The notes beneath the pieces are model-generated. The model was not told the origin of the DNA. It did no database searches and worked only from the letters and a program-made list of their open reading frames with translations. The position numbers were made by a program, and so were the translations under genes. A DNA stretch of 64,000 bases, from contig NC_084606.1 in NCBI RefSeq assembly GCF_033807715.1, positions 37,872,401-37,936,400 on the forward strand, read 5' to 3'. The stretch comes from Cololabis saira. Lineage: Eukaryota; Chordata; Actinopteri; Beloniformes; Belonidae. Shown here piece after piece: positions 22,976-34,731 of this stretch; position 1 is the first letter of the stretch, and each line of letters starts with the position of its first letter.

Positions 22976-23290
22976 CGATCACAAATCGTGAGGTTGCAAG
23001 AAAATCAAGCGTGTTTGAAATCCTGGTCGCTCCTCGTGAAGGAATCGCACAGTTGAAGCAGCTACGACCCGATTGGACTCATCCTTTCACAGAGAGCATG
23101 CGCAATCTCTGATGTCACGTCAAAAACTATTATTTGTAGTTTAAAGTGTTGCAAATTCACATTACAAATCACGTTTTAATAGCAGAAAAAAAAGGCTGCA
23201 TTTCCCACGTCTGCCCAGCCAATTCCTTGTCCAATCACGACGTTGTCTAATCTTTTTTCATTTATCGCCACACAGAATGGCACAAATTGC

Positions 23291-23387
23291 TAAAGGCTGA
23301 TTTATGGTTCCGCGTTACACCAACGCAGAGCCTACGGCGTAGGGGACGCGGCGACGCGCACCGTACGGAACCATAAATCAACCTTCA
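23291..23387. mobile_element. Short palindromic MITE, TTTATGGTTCCGCG family
   Basis: Compact copy: aaggctgatttatggttccg ... ccgtacggaaccataaatca, with gcagagcctacggcgtaggg between. It is the shortest near-complete member in the window. Confidence 0.85.
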
Positions 23388-23970
23388 GTGTGTGCTCTGT
23401 GTGCGGTTCTGAACACTTCTCTTATCTGTTGTGCTCATTTTGCTGGGACGCCGGGTCCCTCCGCCGAGACACAACTTTTGCGGTATGCGTTCATTGTTGT
23501 GTCTAAAAATGATGTGCAGTGCCGACCCAATCAGAAACGGTACAGATATTTTGTGATTTTTTTTTTTTTATAATATATATATAAAAAAAATAAAGGATCC
23601 CCATAACCTTTGATTGGGTGGGCAGGACGCACGTTTGGGTGGACACAGCCCCCCCCTGCCCCAAAACCGGCCTCGAGTTCCAGTAACAGAAGTCCGACGT
23701 GAGGATTATGATCGTATAATGTGAGCAGACGTGAGGATTATGATCGTATAGTGTGAGCAGACGGGTCTCATCAGAGCATCGGGTCGTACAGTGTGAGACC
23801 ATAAATCGTGGGCTGTGAACTTTTGAACTCAGCGATCTAGTCGTGCAGTTTGAGATGGGACTGAATCAAACGATTTCAAATATCACACAGTGTATGCCCA
23901 GCTTTAGACATCATGGTGTTTTTTTAAAGAATATATGTTTTGTAACGTAAAGAGTATTGTTTGCGCTTTC

Positions 23971-25395
23971 CAGGTACCTGAGATCCAGCTGTATGCAGAT
24001 CATCCTTTCATTCACTGTCACAATGGACGGCTTTCAGAAGTAAAATGCACCGTTCAACATTCATATTATGTATCACAATATTTGTCTCACTTGGTTTCCA
24101 GGTTTTTCGCAATATTTTTCATTTTATTGTATCTTTTTTTTACGTCATGTGGAGCAAATAGTTAAAATCACAACCTTGTCTTTGTTTTACTTGTTTTTTG
24201 TGTTCTTTTTTGCCTTTTCTTTTTAATTTGTATTACTTTTTTCTCCCTTAAATTAGGCTTTACCTCTTGCTCTGATGCCACATTTGACATACTCCGAGTT
24301 AGTAAAATGTATAATTGTAAAGCAAAATAACTATTGAAAACAAATACTTGTGGGGAAAAAAAAAACAGTTTTACATCTAACCAACTTTTTTATAGACTTG
24401 TTTCTTTTTAAATGATGGGTTCAAGTTAGACCGGCCACGCTGCACTAATGTTGACTGAACCAGTCAATGGTCATTTATATCAGTTCAACTAATTACCTTA
24501 CAGTTGCAAATGATTCTCCTCATGACAAGAACATTCTTACCAGGAGCTTGAAGCTTTAAAGGAGAAAAAGAAAAAAGAGAGAGCCCATAAAAGTAGTTCT
24601 ACGAACCACTATTGATAAGAGCGCCTTTCATGAGGAAGAAGAGGAACTGTTTCAAATGGTAATAACTAGGGAAAAGGTTCCTGTGGTCCAGAAGCACCTA
24701 ATGATCCATGCTTCTTTAGGCTAACGCCACGTTGCTTCTCGTGTGCCCAAATGAACCGATATGTGAGAAAATTCTGTCAAAACATCAAAGCTTTTAGACT
24801 CAGTTTTTGTTAGAAATTTAGGCCAAGACAAACGACCTTTAACATTCCAGTCCTGTTTTATGTTATTTCAGTATCTGCAGAGTATCAGTTGACACACACT
24901 ATCAAACGTTTGGACACACTTTTCCAGTGTGTCCAAAATTGTGTGTGTGTTAGCTGTTGTGCGTTGTATAACTAAATGAACATGAATGCCCAGTTCCCAT
25001 TGGCAATGTTGCAAACTTTTTCCAAGTGATGGAAATCCTCAAAGGCAACTTACCCTCCTCTTCTTGGTTTTCGGAGACCTTCCATTCAGAATCTGAGGTG
25101 AAACATTGTAAAGAACCCAAAGAAAGACTTGAGTCCCGTTTTCACTCAAGCCTTTCAGAAACTTTCATATTTGTATGTTTTTTTTATTGTGTTTTAGAGT
25201 GTTGTCTCTATGTAACATAAAGAATAATTTAGAAATGTTGGGTACAACTCAGGGCCTGGGCTGTGGAAGTACAGAGGCACTTGTTTTCTGGAGGTGCCTT
25301 TGATTTTGATGGATTTCAAGTTTTGTATTTTTCATACTGGCTGTAAAAATATGAATACATTCAAAGTCTGAAGTGAATGATTGCTTTAAAATAAA
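23971..25395 (+). other. rbm4: Probable 3' UTR exon of RBM4 copy 1, ending at a poly(A) signal
   Basis: A strong acceptor (tttgcgctttccag) precedes gtacctgagatccagctgta. A donor candidate lies just after the stop codon (gtgccaag|gtgagc, 22270). The second RBM4 gene has the same arrangement: acceptor followed by gtaccaggttgaccc at 31299. AATAAA is at 25390-25395. No coding frame is conserved here. Splicing is inferred, not proven. Confidence 0.45.
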
Positions 25396-25439
25396 TCAAA
25401 ACTATTTTGGTGACACTTGATTCAGTTCTTTGTTCAAAC

Positions 25440-25860
25440 ATCACATTTTAGCTGGTGTGCAGGTTATTAATGCAACATAAGTTGACAATAGCACACATTA
25501 ATGATAATTTTTCGACTTTGATCATGTATTTGAGGGGATTGCTGACTTACATACGTAACTTGAGTTTAATAGATAAAGTTTTGGTTTATTTAATGAGGTC
25601 TGTTGCTCCAAGCTTACGCAAGCGCCGTGCTGCAGTTTTGGCATTACAGTTTACAAACTTAACAGCAGTGCGAATCCCTCCTAATTTACTCTAAATGAAC
25701 GATCAAAATATCCGTGAAAATTAACGTGTTGACCATTTTATATCACACATCTTGTTTCCTTGATTTGGTTCATTCTGAACAAAACTTCAGACTAAATAGC
25801 CAACTGCTAAAGTGGGTCCAGAGGCGTTCAATAAACTGTAGAGGATCTTTGGTGGGTCGT
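25440..25860. other. Intergenic sequence, nothing recognised
   Basis: A 79-codon open frame at 25455-25694 has no recognisable domain, and there is no other feature. Confidence 0.5.
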
Positions 25861-26202
25861 GTCAGTGCTAGCGGCTAGCAGAGCTAACTAGCGGCTAGCA
25901 GAACTTTTTTTTTTTTTTTTTTTGAAACGGATACAAACAAAGCACATAAAAGTCATAAAATCACAGAATTACAAACTTTTGCCTTGGGTTGAGCAACATC
26001 AATATTACAAAATATACGCTGAGAATTTAATTTTAAAAAAATAACACAAGAGCCATCTCATATTAAATCATATATTTCAAGTAAAGAAAACAGTTTGAGG
26101 GATTTCTTTTCTTTAACAAGACTCAAGGACTTAAGAGCTTTAGCTCATTTCTCCAATGGGTCAAACACGGTTTGGTCTTAAAATATCTACATTTGTGAAT
26201 GA

Positions 26203-26480
26203 CTGAAATATTGCAAGCCTTTTATTATTTTAATATTGCTGATCATGGCTTACAGTTTAAAATACTCAAATATCCTATCTCAAAAAATTAGAATATTCTG
26301 GGAATCTTAATCTTAAACTGTAAACCATATTCAGCAATATTAAAATAATAAAAGGCTTGCAATATTTCAGTTGATTTGTAATGAATCCAGAATGTATGAC
26401 ATTTTTCTTTTTTCTAATTGCATTAAAGAAAATAAAGAACTATCATTCACAATATTCAAATTTTCTGAGACAGTCCTGTA
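26203..26480. mobile_element. mariner-type palindromic MITE, 5'-truncated
   Basis: Starts inside the family at gactgaaatattgcaagcct and runs to ttttctgagacagtcctgta. Confidence 0.8.
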
Positions 26481-26633
26481 TCCCCCTCACAAAAATAAGA
26501 AAAATAGAGAAACATATTTTCTCATCAACAAAGCATATTTTACATAAACATTTAAAATTTTTCAAGTAACAAAATAACATATTTTTGTTTATTTTATTGT
26601 CTGAAAAATTATTTAAATGTTATTTTATTATAT

Positions 26634-26670
26634 CTATATATATATCTATATATATATATATCTATATATA

Positions 26671-26724
<54 letters not shown>
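26634..26724. repeat. (TA)n microsatellite
   Basis: Nearly pure TA with a few CTA interruptions, 20-30 bp upstream of the duplicated gctagcggctagcagagc motif. Confidence 0.95.
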
Positions 26725-26729
<5 letters not shown>

Positions 26730-26744
26730 GTCTATGCTAGCGGC

Positions 26745-26922
26745 TAGCAGAGCCAACTAGCCGTTAGCAGAGCGCGCCTGCGCCTTTGTCGTCTTCTGCT
26801 CGGGAGCGGGAGCGCGCCGCGGACACGCGCTCGCCTCGTGTAACGACGGAGGATCAGTCGCCATTTCCCGTTTCCCTCTCGAAGGTCGAAGCTCCTACAC
26901 TTTACAGGTTTACAGTTTACAG
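26745..26922 (+). promoter_or_regulatory. rbm4: CpG-rich probable promoter and first exon of RBM4 copy 2
   Basis: The stretch 26765-26860 is dense in CG (gcgcgcctgcgc, gagcgcgccgcggacacgcg), unlike its AT-rich surroundings. It leads into a leader ending tttacag|gtggga (donor at 26923). The expected acceptor is at 28658, 17 bp before the ATG. The likely transcription start lies inside the CpG block; no TATA box is evident apart from the microsatellite. Confidence 0.55.
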
Positions 26923-27249
26923 GTGGGACCAGTGCTGTAAGTAGGAGCGATCTCCCAACGCTCGGCTTTTACTATTCCTGGTGTTTGAACTAAGCCGCTG
27001 GTGATATAATAACAATAATAATAATAACAATAGCGCTGTGAACGTTAGGATCGGTTGGGCAAAAATGCGTCGTTTCTGCAAATGCTAATTTTCACATGGA
27101 AGAAATAAGTCGTCGCACATGTATGCTGAAAATCTGCTTCTTGCATATTTGTTATCGACCATAACTTCAGATATTCTGCGCATTCGGCCACACTTTTGCA
27201 GCAACCGATGTTGTTGCTGTAGCTCGGTAGCTGCCGTCCAGCTCGGGCC

Positions 27250-27848
27250 TGTAAAGCCTGATTTATGGTTCCGCGTTACATCGACGCAAGCCTACGCCGT
27301 AGTGTACGCGGCGACACGCGTACACTACACTGCGTTGGTGTAAAGGGCTGAGTATACTTCTGCGTCACACACACGCAGAGCACACGGCGCACCCGTGGTG
27401 CCGTCACGAATCGTTCAGACTTCTCCGTCTCTCCGTTTGGTCGCGGTGCAGTACCCCCCGCGGCCACTAGTTAGCGATCTTTTTCTGAATGGTTTATCCG
27501 ACTTTTTCCGGTCACAGTAAATCAAAGAAATAAGGACAACTATTGTGCAAAAAACAAAAACAAAAAAAATCACATATAAACGAAGAAAAAAGCCCTGGAA
27601 GTTCACTACTGATTCAAACCGGAAACCGGAAATGCTTCGCTTTCAAACGAACCAATCACAGCCCTCTCGGTCTGCGAGTGGACGGCGTCTCCTCGACGCG
27701 TAGTTACAATTTTCGGGAGGTGCACGTCACTGACGGCGCATGTGACGGCGTGTCCTCTGCGTGTCCAAAAACCACACGCCGTAGACACGGCGTCGTTTTG
27801 ACGCAGAAGTGTAATTCAGCCTTAACGCGGAACCATAAATCAGCCTTT
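27250..27848. mobile_element. Composite palindromic MITE (one family inside another)
   Basis: The outer arms are the TTTATGGTTCCGCG family (taaagcctgatttatggttc; aacgcggaaccataaatcag). Between them lies a second palindrome beginning ggctgagtatacttctgcgt and ending gacgcagaagtgtaattcag. A similar inner fragment is seen near 10330-10440. Confidence 0.7.
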
Positions 27849-28155
27849 AACACGAGGCCGCGAGGTCCGGATATGTGAATATAAATTAGTGTTAAAATAT
27901 TTGATAATGGGACGATTTGTTCCTCGTAGCCAAATATTGGTTTTGTCAGTCGACTTTTCACGAACGAAGACCGTGTTTTAAGCCCACTATCGCCATCTTC
28001 TGCGGGGAATCTTCAGAGAAAGTTGTACTTGCTATAAACCTGTTGAGGATCATGTTTAATTTTTTAGTTACATTTATTCCGCTCCTTTAGACATGTGTGG
28101 GGATGGTTGTGTCCTGAGAATGGGATTCCCTGCAACCTTTTCAATGTATTTTTAA

Positions 28156-28484
28156 CCCTTGTGCTGTCTTCGGGTCAAGGAAGGAGGAAAGAAAAGAAAG
28201 AAAGAAAGAAAGAAAGAAGGGAGAGAAAGAAGGAAGGGAGAGAAAGAAAGAAAGAAGGAAGGGAGAGAAAGAAGGAAGGGAGAGAAAGAAGGAAGGGAGA
28301 AAAAGAAAGAAAGAATGAAGGGAGAGAAAGAAAGAATGAATGAAGGAAGGGAGGAAAAGAGAGAATGAAAGTAGGAAGGGAGAAAAAGAAAGAATGTACA
28401 AGGGGAGAAATGAAGGAAGGAGAGAGCAGGAGGAAAGAAGGAACAGGAGAATGAGGTCATTTTGACCCAAAGACAGTACAAGGG
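28156..28484. mobile_element. piggyBac-type MITE, copy 1
   Basis: Inverted ends cccttgtgctgtcttcgggt and acccaaagacagtacaaggg, flanked by TTAA at 28152-28155 and 28485-28488, the piggyBac target site. The interior is a purine-only tract of gaaagaaggaagggaga type units. Ends match the copy at 59014-59471. Confidence 0.9.
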
Positions 28485-28675
28485 TTAATTACACTTTATA
28501 ACTCATTTTCTGATGTGACTTAAGTGTTGCCTTTATGTTTGTCCTTTATGTCACGTGTTTATCCATGTGTATGTCCATGTTATGTAAAAACCGTGTCAGA
28601 TTGCAATTGAGCCCATGGAAAAGCGGCAGGAATAATGTAAAGATCTTCTCCTTTTCAGTGACGTGAGGCTCAACC

Positions 28676-30982
28676 ATGGTGAAGATATTCATTGGGAACT
28701 TGGCGCCAGAGACCACGTCAGACGAAGTTCGCTCTCTCTTCTCTCAGTACGGCAAGATAGCAGAATGCTCTATAGTGAAGAACTTTGGCTTTGTCCACAT
28801 GGACAGCCAGACGGAGGCGGAGGAGGCCATCCGAAACCTCCACCACTACGAGCTGAACGGCCAGCCCCTGAACGTAGAGTTAAGCCGGGGCAAGTCCAGA
28901 GGATCCACCAAGCTGCACGTGGGCAACATCGCATGCACCAATCAAGAGCTGAGGGCCAAGTTTGAAGAGTACGGCGCGGTAGTGGAGTGTGACATTGTTA
29001 AAAATTATGCTTTTGTTCACATGGAGCGCATGGAGGATGGCCTGGAAGCTATTAAACAATTGGACAACACAGCATTTAAAGGTGAACTCTTGGGCTGGGT
29101 CTAATGGGAAGTTTAACTGAGATAAATGTTTCTATACCTTTTTAGAAATGTTGTCTTTTCTCAGGAATTCACAGGTAAGTCGTGGACGCACAGGTAAGTG
29201 GAAAAGAAAATAGGCAAAGTGAAGCTAAGAGGAGCTGCATTATTTTAAAGCTGTGATCCGTAATGCCATCAGTAACTTAACTGCACATTTGACATAAGCA
29301 GGAGATGTCTTTTTTTTTTTTTTTTACAAATTTTGTATTTGTCCTCCTTTTTCTGTCATAGCTGTTCCACCATACAGGACTGTCAGAAAATTAGAATATT
29401 GTGATAAAGTTCTTTATTTTCTGTAATGCAAAAATGTCATACATTCTGGATTCATTACAAATCAACTGAAATATTGCAAGCCTTTTATTATTTTAATATT
29501 GCTGATCATGGTTTACAGTTTAAGAAAACTCAAATATCCTATCTCAAAAAATTTGAATATTCTGGAAATCATAATCTTAAACTGTAAACCATAATCAGCA
29601 ATATTAAAATAATAAAAATCTTGCAATATTTCAGTTGATTTGTAATGAATCCAGAATGTATGATATTTTTGTTTTTTTAATTGCATTACAGAAAATAAAG
29701 AACTTCATCACAATATTCTAATTTTCTGAGACAGTCCTGTAGTTTTAGTAATTACACAACAACCACTGCATTTTGAGGACTGGTATTCATGGAAAGACAG
29801 GGCACTTGTATGATTGTTTATCATTTATTTGTTTGCAGAGACAAATTTGTTTAAGAAATATCAAATTTTGGGCTGCAGAAAAAGTGAGCCTAAGCCAACA
29901 CCAACAACGTACTTGTAGTTGCCTTACAGAGGGTACAAATATTTGGAATTTTACGGATTTCAGCTTTAAAAATGATATATATTTAATGATAAAGTCAAAA
30001 AAGCTGTTTTTTGGTACCAGTTCTAGTTTATTTTTCTTTTCTTTTTTGAACGACTGGTGGATTAGCAAGATGAAACTACAGATCACATGATTTCTCAAAT
30101 GCCGGTATAAATCCTTATTGAGTCTTCTCTTTTTAAGGCAAACTGATGAGCGTGAAGCTTTCTACTAGCCGCCTGCGTACCGCGCCGGGAATGGGAGACC
30201 GATCGGGTTGTTATCGTTGTGGGCAAGAAGGCCACTGGTCCAAAGAATGCCCCCTAGACCGAAACGGCTACCACAGAAACGGCTCAGAGCCAAAGTCTGA
30301 TGGATTTGAGGCTTCGAGATTCGGTGGGCACGGCCACGCCGCGGGTTATCCGGACTTCAGCGGCGAGCCAGATTACGGCGGCGGCTTTGTACCCGGTTTT
30401 TCCCGGGGTGCCGGTCACAGCACGAGCATGGCAGGTTTCAGAGGAGGTACGGGCTATGAGGGCGCAATGAGATACGGCACACAACCAGGTTACGGCATAA
30501 GCGCTGCCGCTGACCCTAACATGGCTCGGATGTACGGCAGCGAGGGGGCATACCGGAACAACGGCTCGCTCTATGGCGCGGTACCAGCCTTGTCGATGCG
30601 ACGGTCGCCTTATGAGGAAAGGGATCCGTACGGGGTCGTGGACTACTACGAGAAGTACAGGGCCAATACTTTCGGAGGCGGTTATTTCGAGGAGCGCCGG
30701 GGTGCCCCCATGCCACCTCCACCAACCACCTCCTCTGGAGCCATGAGAGAGCGCCTGCCCCCCTCTAGCGTCGAGTCATACGAGTGTACCCCCCTCCCTG
30801 CTCCACCAGCGCCAGTCTCATACTACGCACGTGACCGGAGTCCGATACGGAGAGTCGCCGGCGAGGCCGGCGGATATTCATATGAGCGCTCGCGCCTGTC
30901 ACCGGGGACCGCCCTTCCAAGAACCTCTACCTTCGACCAGTTGCGGGATGCTGGCGCCGATCGGGCACGGTATACATACTGA
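28676..30982 (+). CDS. rbm4: RBM4/Lark-family RNA-binding protein, second tandem copy
   Basis: Two coding exons, 28676-29081 and 30138-30982 (phase 1, AAA G|GC), give 416 residues. RRM1 is about 2-72 (IFIGNL, KNFGFVH), RRM2 about 78-146 (LHVGNI, KNYAFVH), and the zinc knuckle is Cys160-Cys163-His168-Cys173 ([14 protein letters not shown]). The tail is Gly/Tyr/Ala/Pro-rich and ends in a DRARYTY-type sequence like vertebrate RBM4. The exon begins at 28659 after cttttcag; the ATG is fixed by the conserved MVKIFIGN. It is in the same direction as copy 1 and about 6.4 kb beyond it, with identical intron position: a tandem duplicate. The intron carries one mariner MITE (29373-29741). Intron retention would add GELLGWV and stop at 29104. 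Whether each copy corresponds to RBM4 or RBM4B cannot be told from this sequence. Confidence 0.95.
29373..29741. mobile_element. mariner-type palindromic MITE, full copy in RBM4 copy 2 intron
   Basis: Ends tacaggactgtcagaaaatt and attttctgagacagtcctgt then a are inverted; both ends begin and finish with TA. Confidence 0.88.
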
Positions 30983-31298
30983 TCTGGGTCTAGTCCAGGT
31001 AGACGACGACGACGGCTGGCTAACGTCAAGCAGGTAGAATAGCCCAAGTGCCCGCTGAAATCACAGAAAGATTCAAACAGTAGTGGAACAGCAATGATTA
31101 TGGCAACAATGAGTCCTTTCCATCACACTATCCAAAAAAAAGCATCTCGGTGTGATGGGATTCATATTATGATTCCATGCTAGTTTATTCTTAGGTGGAG
31201 TTCAATTAAATGGTACAATTAACTACGTCCCATTTCCTTGTTTACCTGTTGTGCTATCTGTGCTGTTCTGAGATGATTTCGCCTGCATTTAATTGCAG

Positions 31299-31832
31299 GT
31301 ACCAGGTTGACCCACAACCTGGTTCCATTCATAATATGGTAAGAGCTGAATTTTAGCCCTTTTTGAAAGGAGATATATGTTAATATGCTTTTGAAAAAAA
31401 ATTGGTGCACTGTGCATGTTTTAAGTAAGTCTGCATTAATTAAACTGAGATTTTTGTTTAGCAATTTCCACTTGTTAGATTTGCATTGTAGTCAATTTTG
31501 TGTTAGTCAAAACTCACATTGTTACTGAATATATTTAAAGGAACAGCAGATCAAATCCTACTGCTTCTTCTGATACTAGCAAAGATGGACCTCTGCAGAG
31601 GTCAGGATACTTTTCTGGGTGGGGGCCGGGCATATTAAACAGTTTGTGAAGTCGTTTTGAAGAACCCTTTTTGTATATAAATATAAAGCTACAATGTGTT
31701 TTTTTTTTTTTCATTTAAACAATACTTTTTGATTTCTGTGATTGTGAGGTTTGAAATCATCTTGTAATGACACGAGTCATCCTCCGATGCCGATTCTGTC
31801 TAGTTTCCACAGTCTTTTTGGTTATAATTAAA
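31299..31832 (+). other. rbm4: Probable 3' UTR exon of RBM4 copy 2
   Basis: Acceptor catttaattgcag then gtaccaggttgacccacaac, parallel to the exon at 23971. A donor candidate follows the stop codon (tctagtccag|gtagac at about 31000). An ATTAAA signal lies at 31827-31832. Non-coding; boundaries inferred. Confidence 0.4.
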
Positions 31833-31917
31833 ATCTCTGTAAAATATGAAACGTGTGACTTGTGCTTTTTACTGAGTTGTTCCTGTCATCTTCAAAATGG
31901 TATTCAGTCAAAAGTAT

Positions 31918-32288
31918 TACAGGACTGTCTCAGAAAATTAGAATATTGTGATTTTCTGTAATGCAATTACAAAAACTAAAATGTCATACATTCTGGATTC
32001 ATTACAAATCAACTGAAATATTACAAGCCTTTTATTATTTTAATATTGCTGATCATGGCTTACAGCTTAAGAAAACTCAAATATCCTATCTCAAAAAATT
32101 TGAATATTCTGGGAATCTTAATCTTAAAATGTAAACCATAATCAGCAATATTAAAATAATAAAAGGCTTGCAATATTTCAGTTGATTTGTAATGAATCCA
32201 CAATGTATGACATTTTTGTTTTTTTAATTGCATTACAGAAAATAAAGAACTTTATCACAATATTCTAATTTTCTGAGACAGTCCTGTA
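31918..32288. mobile_element. mariner-type palindromic MITE, full copy
   Basis: tacaggactgtctcagaaaa to ttttctgagacagtcctgta, with two internal inverted halves. Confidence 0.9.
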
Positions 32289-32529
32289 TAATCAACAGGA
32301 TGTCAATGAAAGCCGACAGAATATCCTGTAGAAAATGAAACCCAGTGTTGTGTAAACTGCTACCAGCCAGAAGTAACTGCAACTTTGGTGACACGGCAAG
32401 CCATCATCTTATCATTTATGTCTTTTGTATCTAACCACATTGATAATCATGATACACATCAAATGGTTGAGGGGAGCTGGATGCACTGGTTGAACTGGTA
32501 TCTGTAATTCACCATTTGGAGTAACGGTG

Positions 32530-33290
32530 AAAAAAATCAGGGGGGTGGTGGATTTGATCATATGGGGACAGATAATTTGTGCTGATTACAAATATAATAC
32601 AAATAATAGCAGTGACCAAAACAGCTGCAGAAATACTGCAGGAATGACATAGCAGCAGTTAAATGCAGCCTTATGTAAGCTTTAAATATCCACTGGGCTT
32701 ACATCAAATACATCAAAACACAACAATAAAAAACACTTTTCTGAACTTATCAATATGACTCTGTCCTTCACAGGATAAGTAACATGGATCACTGCAAAAA
32801 CTCACAATCTTAACAAGAATATTTGTCTTATTTCTAGTTACAATGTCTCATTTTAGTAAAAAAAATCTCATTACAATTTTCACCTGTTTCAAGTAGATTT
32901 TCACTTGAAATAAGTAGAAAAATCTGCCCGTGGAACAAGATTTTTTTTGCTTGTAATAAGAAGATAAATCTTGTCCCACTGGCAGATTTTCCTACTTATT
33001 TCAAGTGAAAATTTACTATAGTATATACTATACTATCAAATAAGTTATTTTTCTGGTGATGACTCTAAATGTTGAAATAGCAGTAAAACCACATTCATTG
33101 ATGAAATGACATAAGGGATGGAAAGGAGGGATGGCAGTTTTACAGGGGGGATGATTTGGACCGTTTTTATTTCAGGGGGGGATGATTTGGACCGTTTTTA
33201 TTTCAGGGGGGATGATTTGGACCGTTTTTATTTCGGGGGGGGGGTGATTTGGACCGTTTTTATTTCAGGGGGGGATGCCACCCCAAGAGT
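32530..33290. mobile_element. Hairpin element with 31-bp unit, copy 2
   Basis: Reverse orientation relative to 14570-15262. It starts tcaggggggtggtggatttg, contains the hairpin at about 32875-33015, and ends in about four to five copies of the 31-bp unit (33145-33280). Confidence 0.72.
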
Positions 33291-33783
33291 GACAGCAAGT
33301 CCTTGCAGACGCAGCCCCCGACTCCATCAGCCGGTCCACACTACAGGGTCAGGAGAGCCGCTGGGCAACACTCGCAAATCTGTTGATGCATTAAAAAGAA
33401 ATGCACTTTTTTTTAGATATAAATGACTACGTTCTGTTAGGTATTGACAGCTCAGAGGTCAGTACACTCAACCCTACAGTTTTCATGGATGTAAATCTAG
33501 GTATGGAGACCAGAATGGTTCTTTATTTTTAGTTTTTAAAGCATTTATGTTTATTTCTAACGGACATTTTAACATGTGGGTCAGTGGTGAGTGACTTGCT
33601 TTTGGAGCCAGCCCCGAGTGGTGAGTTTTAGTATCACATCATCAAAATTATAACAAATAAAGGCTTAACATATCTTGCTTTGCCTAATGAGACTATGTAA
33701 TATACATGTACGGTATTAGTTTCACCTCTTAAGTTGAATTATTGAGATAAATTAACTTTTACACCATATTCTTCACCTGTATG

Positions 33784-34147
33784 TACAGGACTGTCTCAGA
33801 ATATTAGAAAATTGTGATGATCTTTATTTTATTTATTTTCTGTAATGCAATTAAAAATACATTCTGGATTCATTACAAACCAACTGAAATATTGCAAGCC
33901 TTTTATTATTTTAATATTGCTGATTATGGCTTACAGTTTAAGATTAAGATTCCCAGAATATTCTAATTCTTTGAGATAGGATATTTGAGTTTTCTTAAGC
34001 TGTAAACCATGATCAGCAATATTAAAATAATAAAAGGCTTGCAATATTTCAGTTGATTTGTAATGAATCCAGAATGTATGACATTTTTGTTTTTGTAATT
34101 TCATTACAGAAAATCACAATATTCTAATTTTCTGAGACAGTCCTGTA
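33784..34147. mobile_element. mariner-type palindromic MITE, full copy
   Basis: tacaggactgtctcagaata to ttttctgagacagtcctgta. It follows directly on a single 41-bp unit (33735-33780) of the array seen at 48433 and 55127. Confidence 0.88.
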
Positions 34148-34149
34148 TA

Positions 34150-34700
34150 TAGATAGTTACTATAGGAAATGCAGGACTACCTGAATGCACGCTCTTTCAA
34201 ATATTTGTCTTACTGCTTACTTTTTCTGTTCACCTCTTTAAATGACAGACTGAAAACTACATTACAGTTGAAGTCGGTTTTGAACCTCTGAAAGTCATGA
34301 AGAGGACAAAACTATTAAACATCACACTCACAAAGTGATTAGATAGATGACTTTATCAATCCCTTTGAGAGGTTCCCTTAGGGAAATTGAAATACCCAAC
34401 GCACAAATGTACAGAAATTGAAGGAGAAACAAAGATGGAAAAAAACACCTGACATCAGCACCGGTATAAAGACAAAGAATTGCGTATAATAGTTATGATA
34501 CATGATAATACATCCTCCAATATCTTGTAGATGCAGTTGAATTCACTACTTTTCACATCAAAGCTTTTAGTTGATTTTGTGAGAGCTGGTTTTCTATAGT
34601 ATAGGGAAAGAAGAGTAGAACACAGGAAAAACTGTTATGCCTACTTTGAATAAAGTCAGAAAAAGGTCCAAAATGATCACTTCAAGAGTTGTTTTCTATA
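34150..34700. other. Intergenic sequence with a short LINE-like tail
   Basis: 34342-34400 (agatagatgactttatcaat, ttagggaaattgaaatac) resembles a common fish LINE tail. The rest shows nothing recognisable. Confidence 0.4.
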
Positions 34701-34731
34701 CCATTGTGAACAAGTACTAACGTTCCATTTT

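Larger units (their letters stand above)
22330..23903. mobile_element. DNA element with AAGCCAGGCAGACACTGTG ends
   Basis: Left aagccaggcagacactgtgc and right cacacagtgtatgcccagct are imperfect inverted ends. The interior contains a large 21-bp array and a nested MITE (23291-23387). It lies in the probable 3' UTR intron of RBM4 copy 1. No transposase is seen. Confidence 0.6.

Noticed and set aside
22479..22982. 167-codon minus-strand frame of LSERGVT repeats
   Set aside because: It is the translation of a 21-bp minisatellite; no start context, domain or codon bias beyond the repeat.
28141..28481. Lys/Glu-rich and Ser/Phe/Leu-rich frames (also 58980-59588)
   Set aside because: They translate the purine tract inside piggyBac MITEs.
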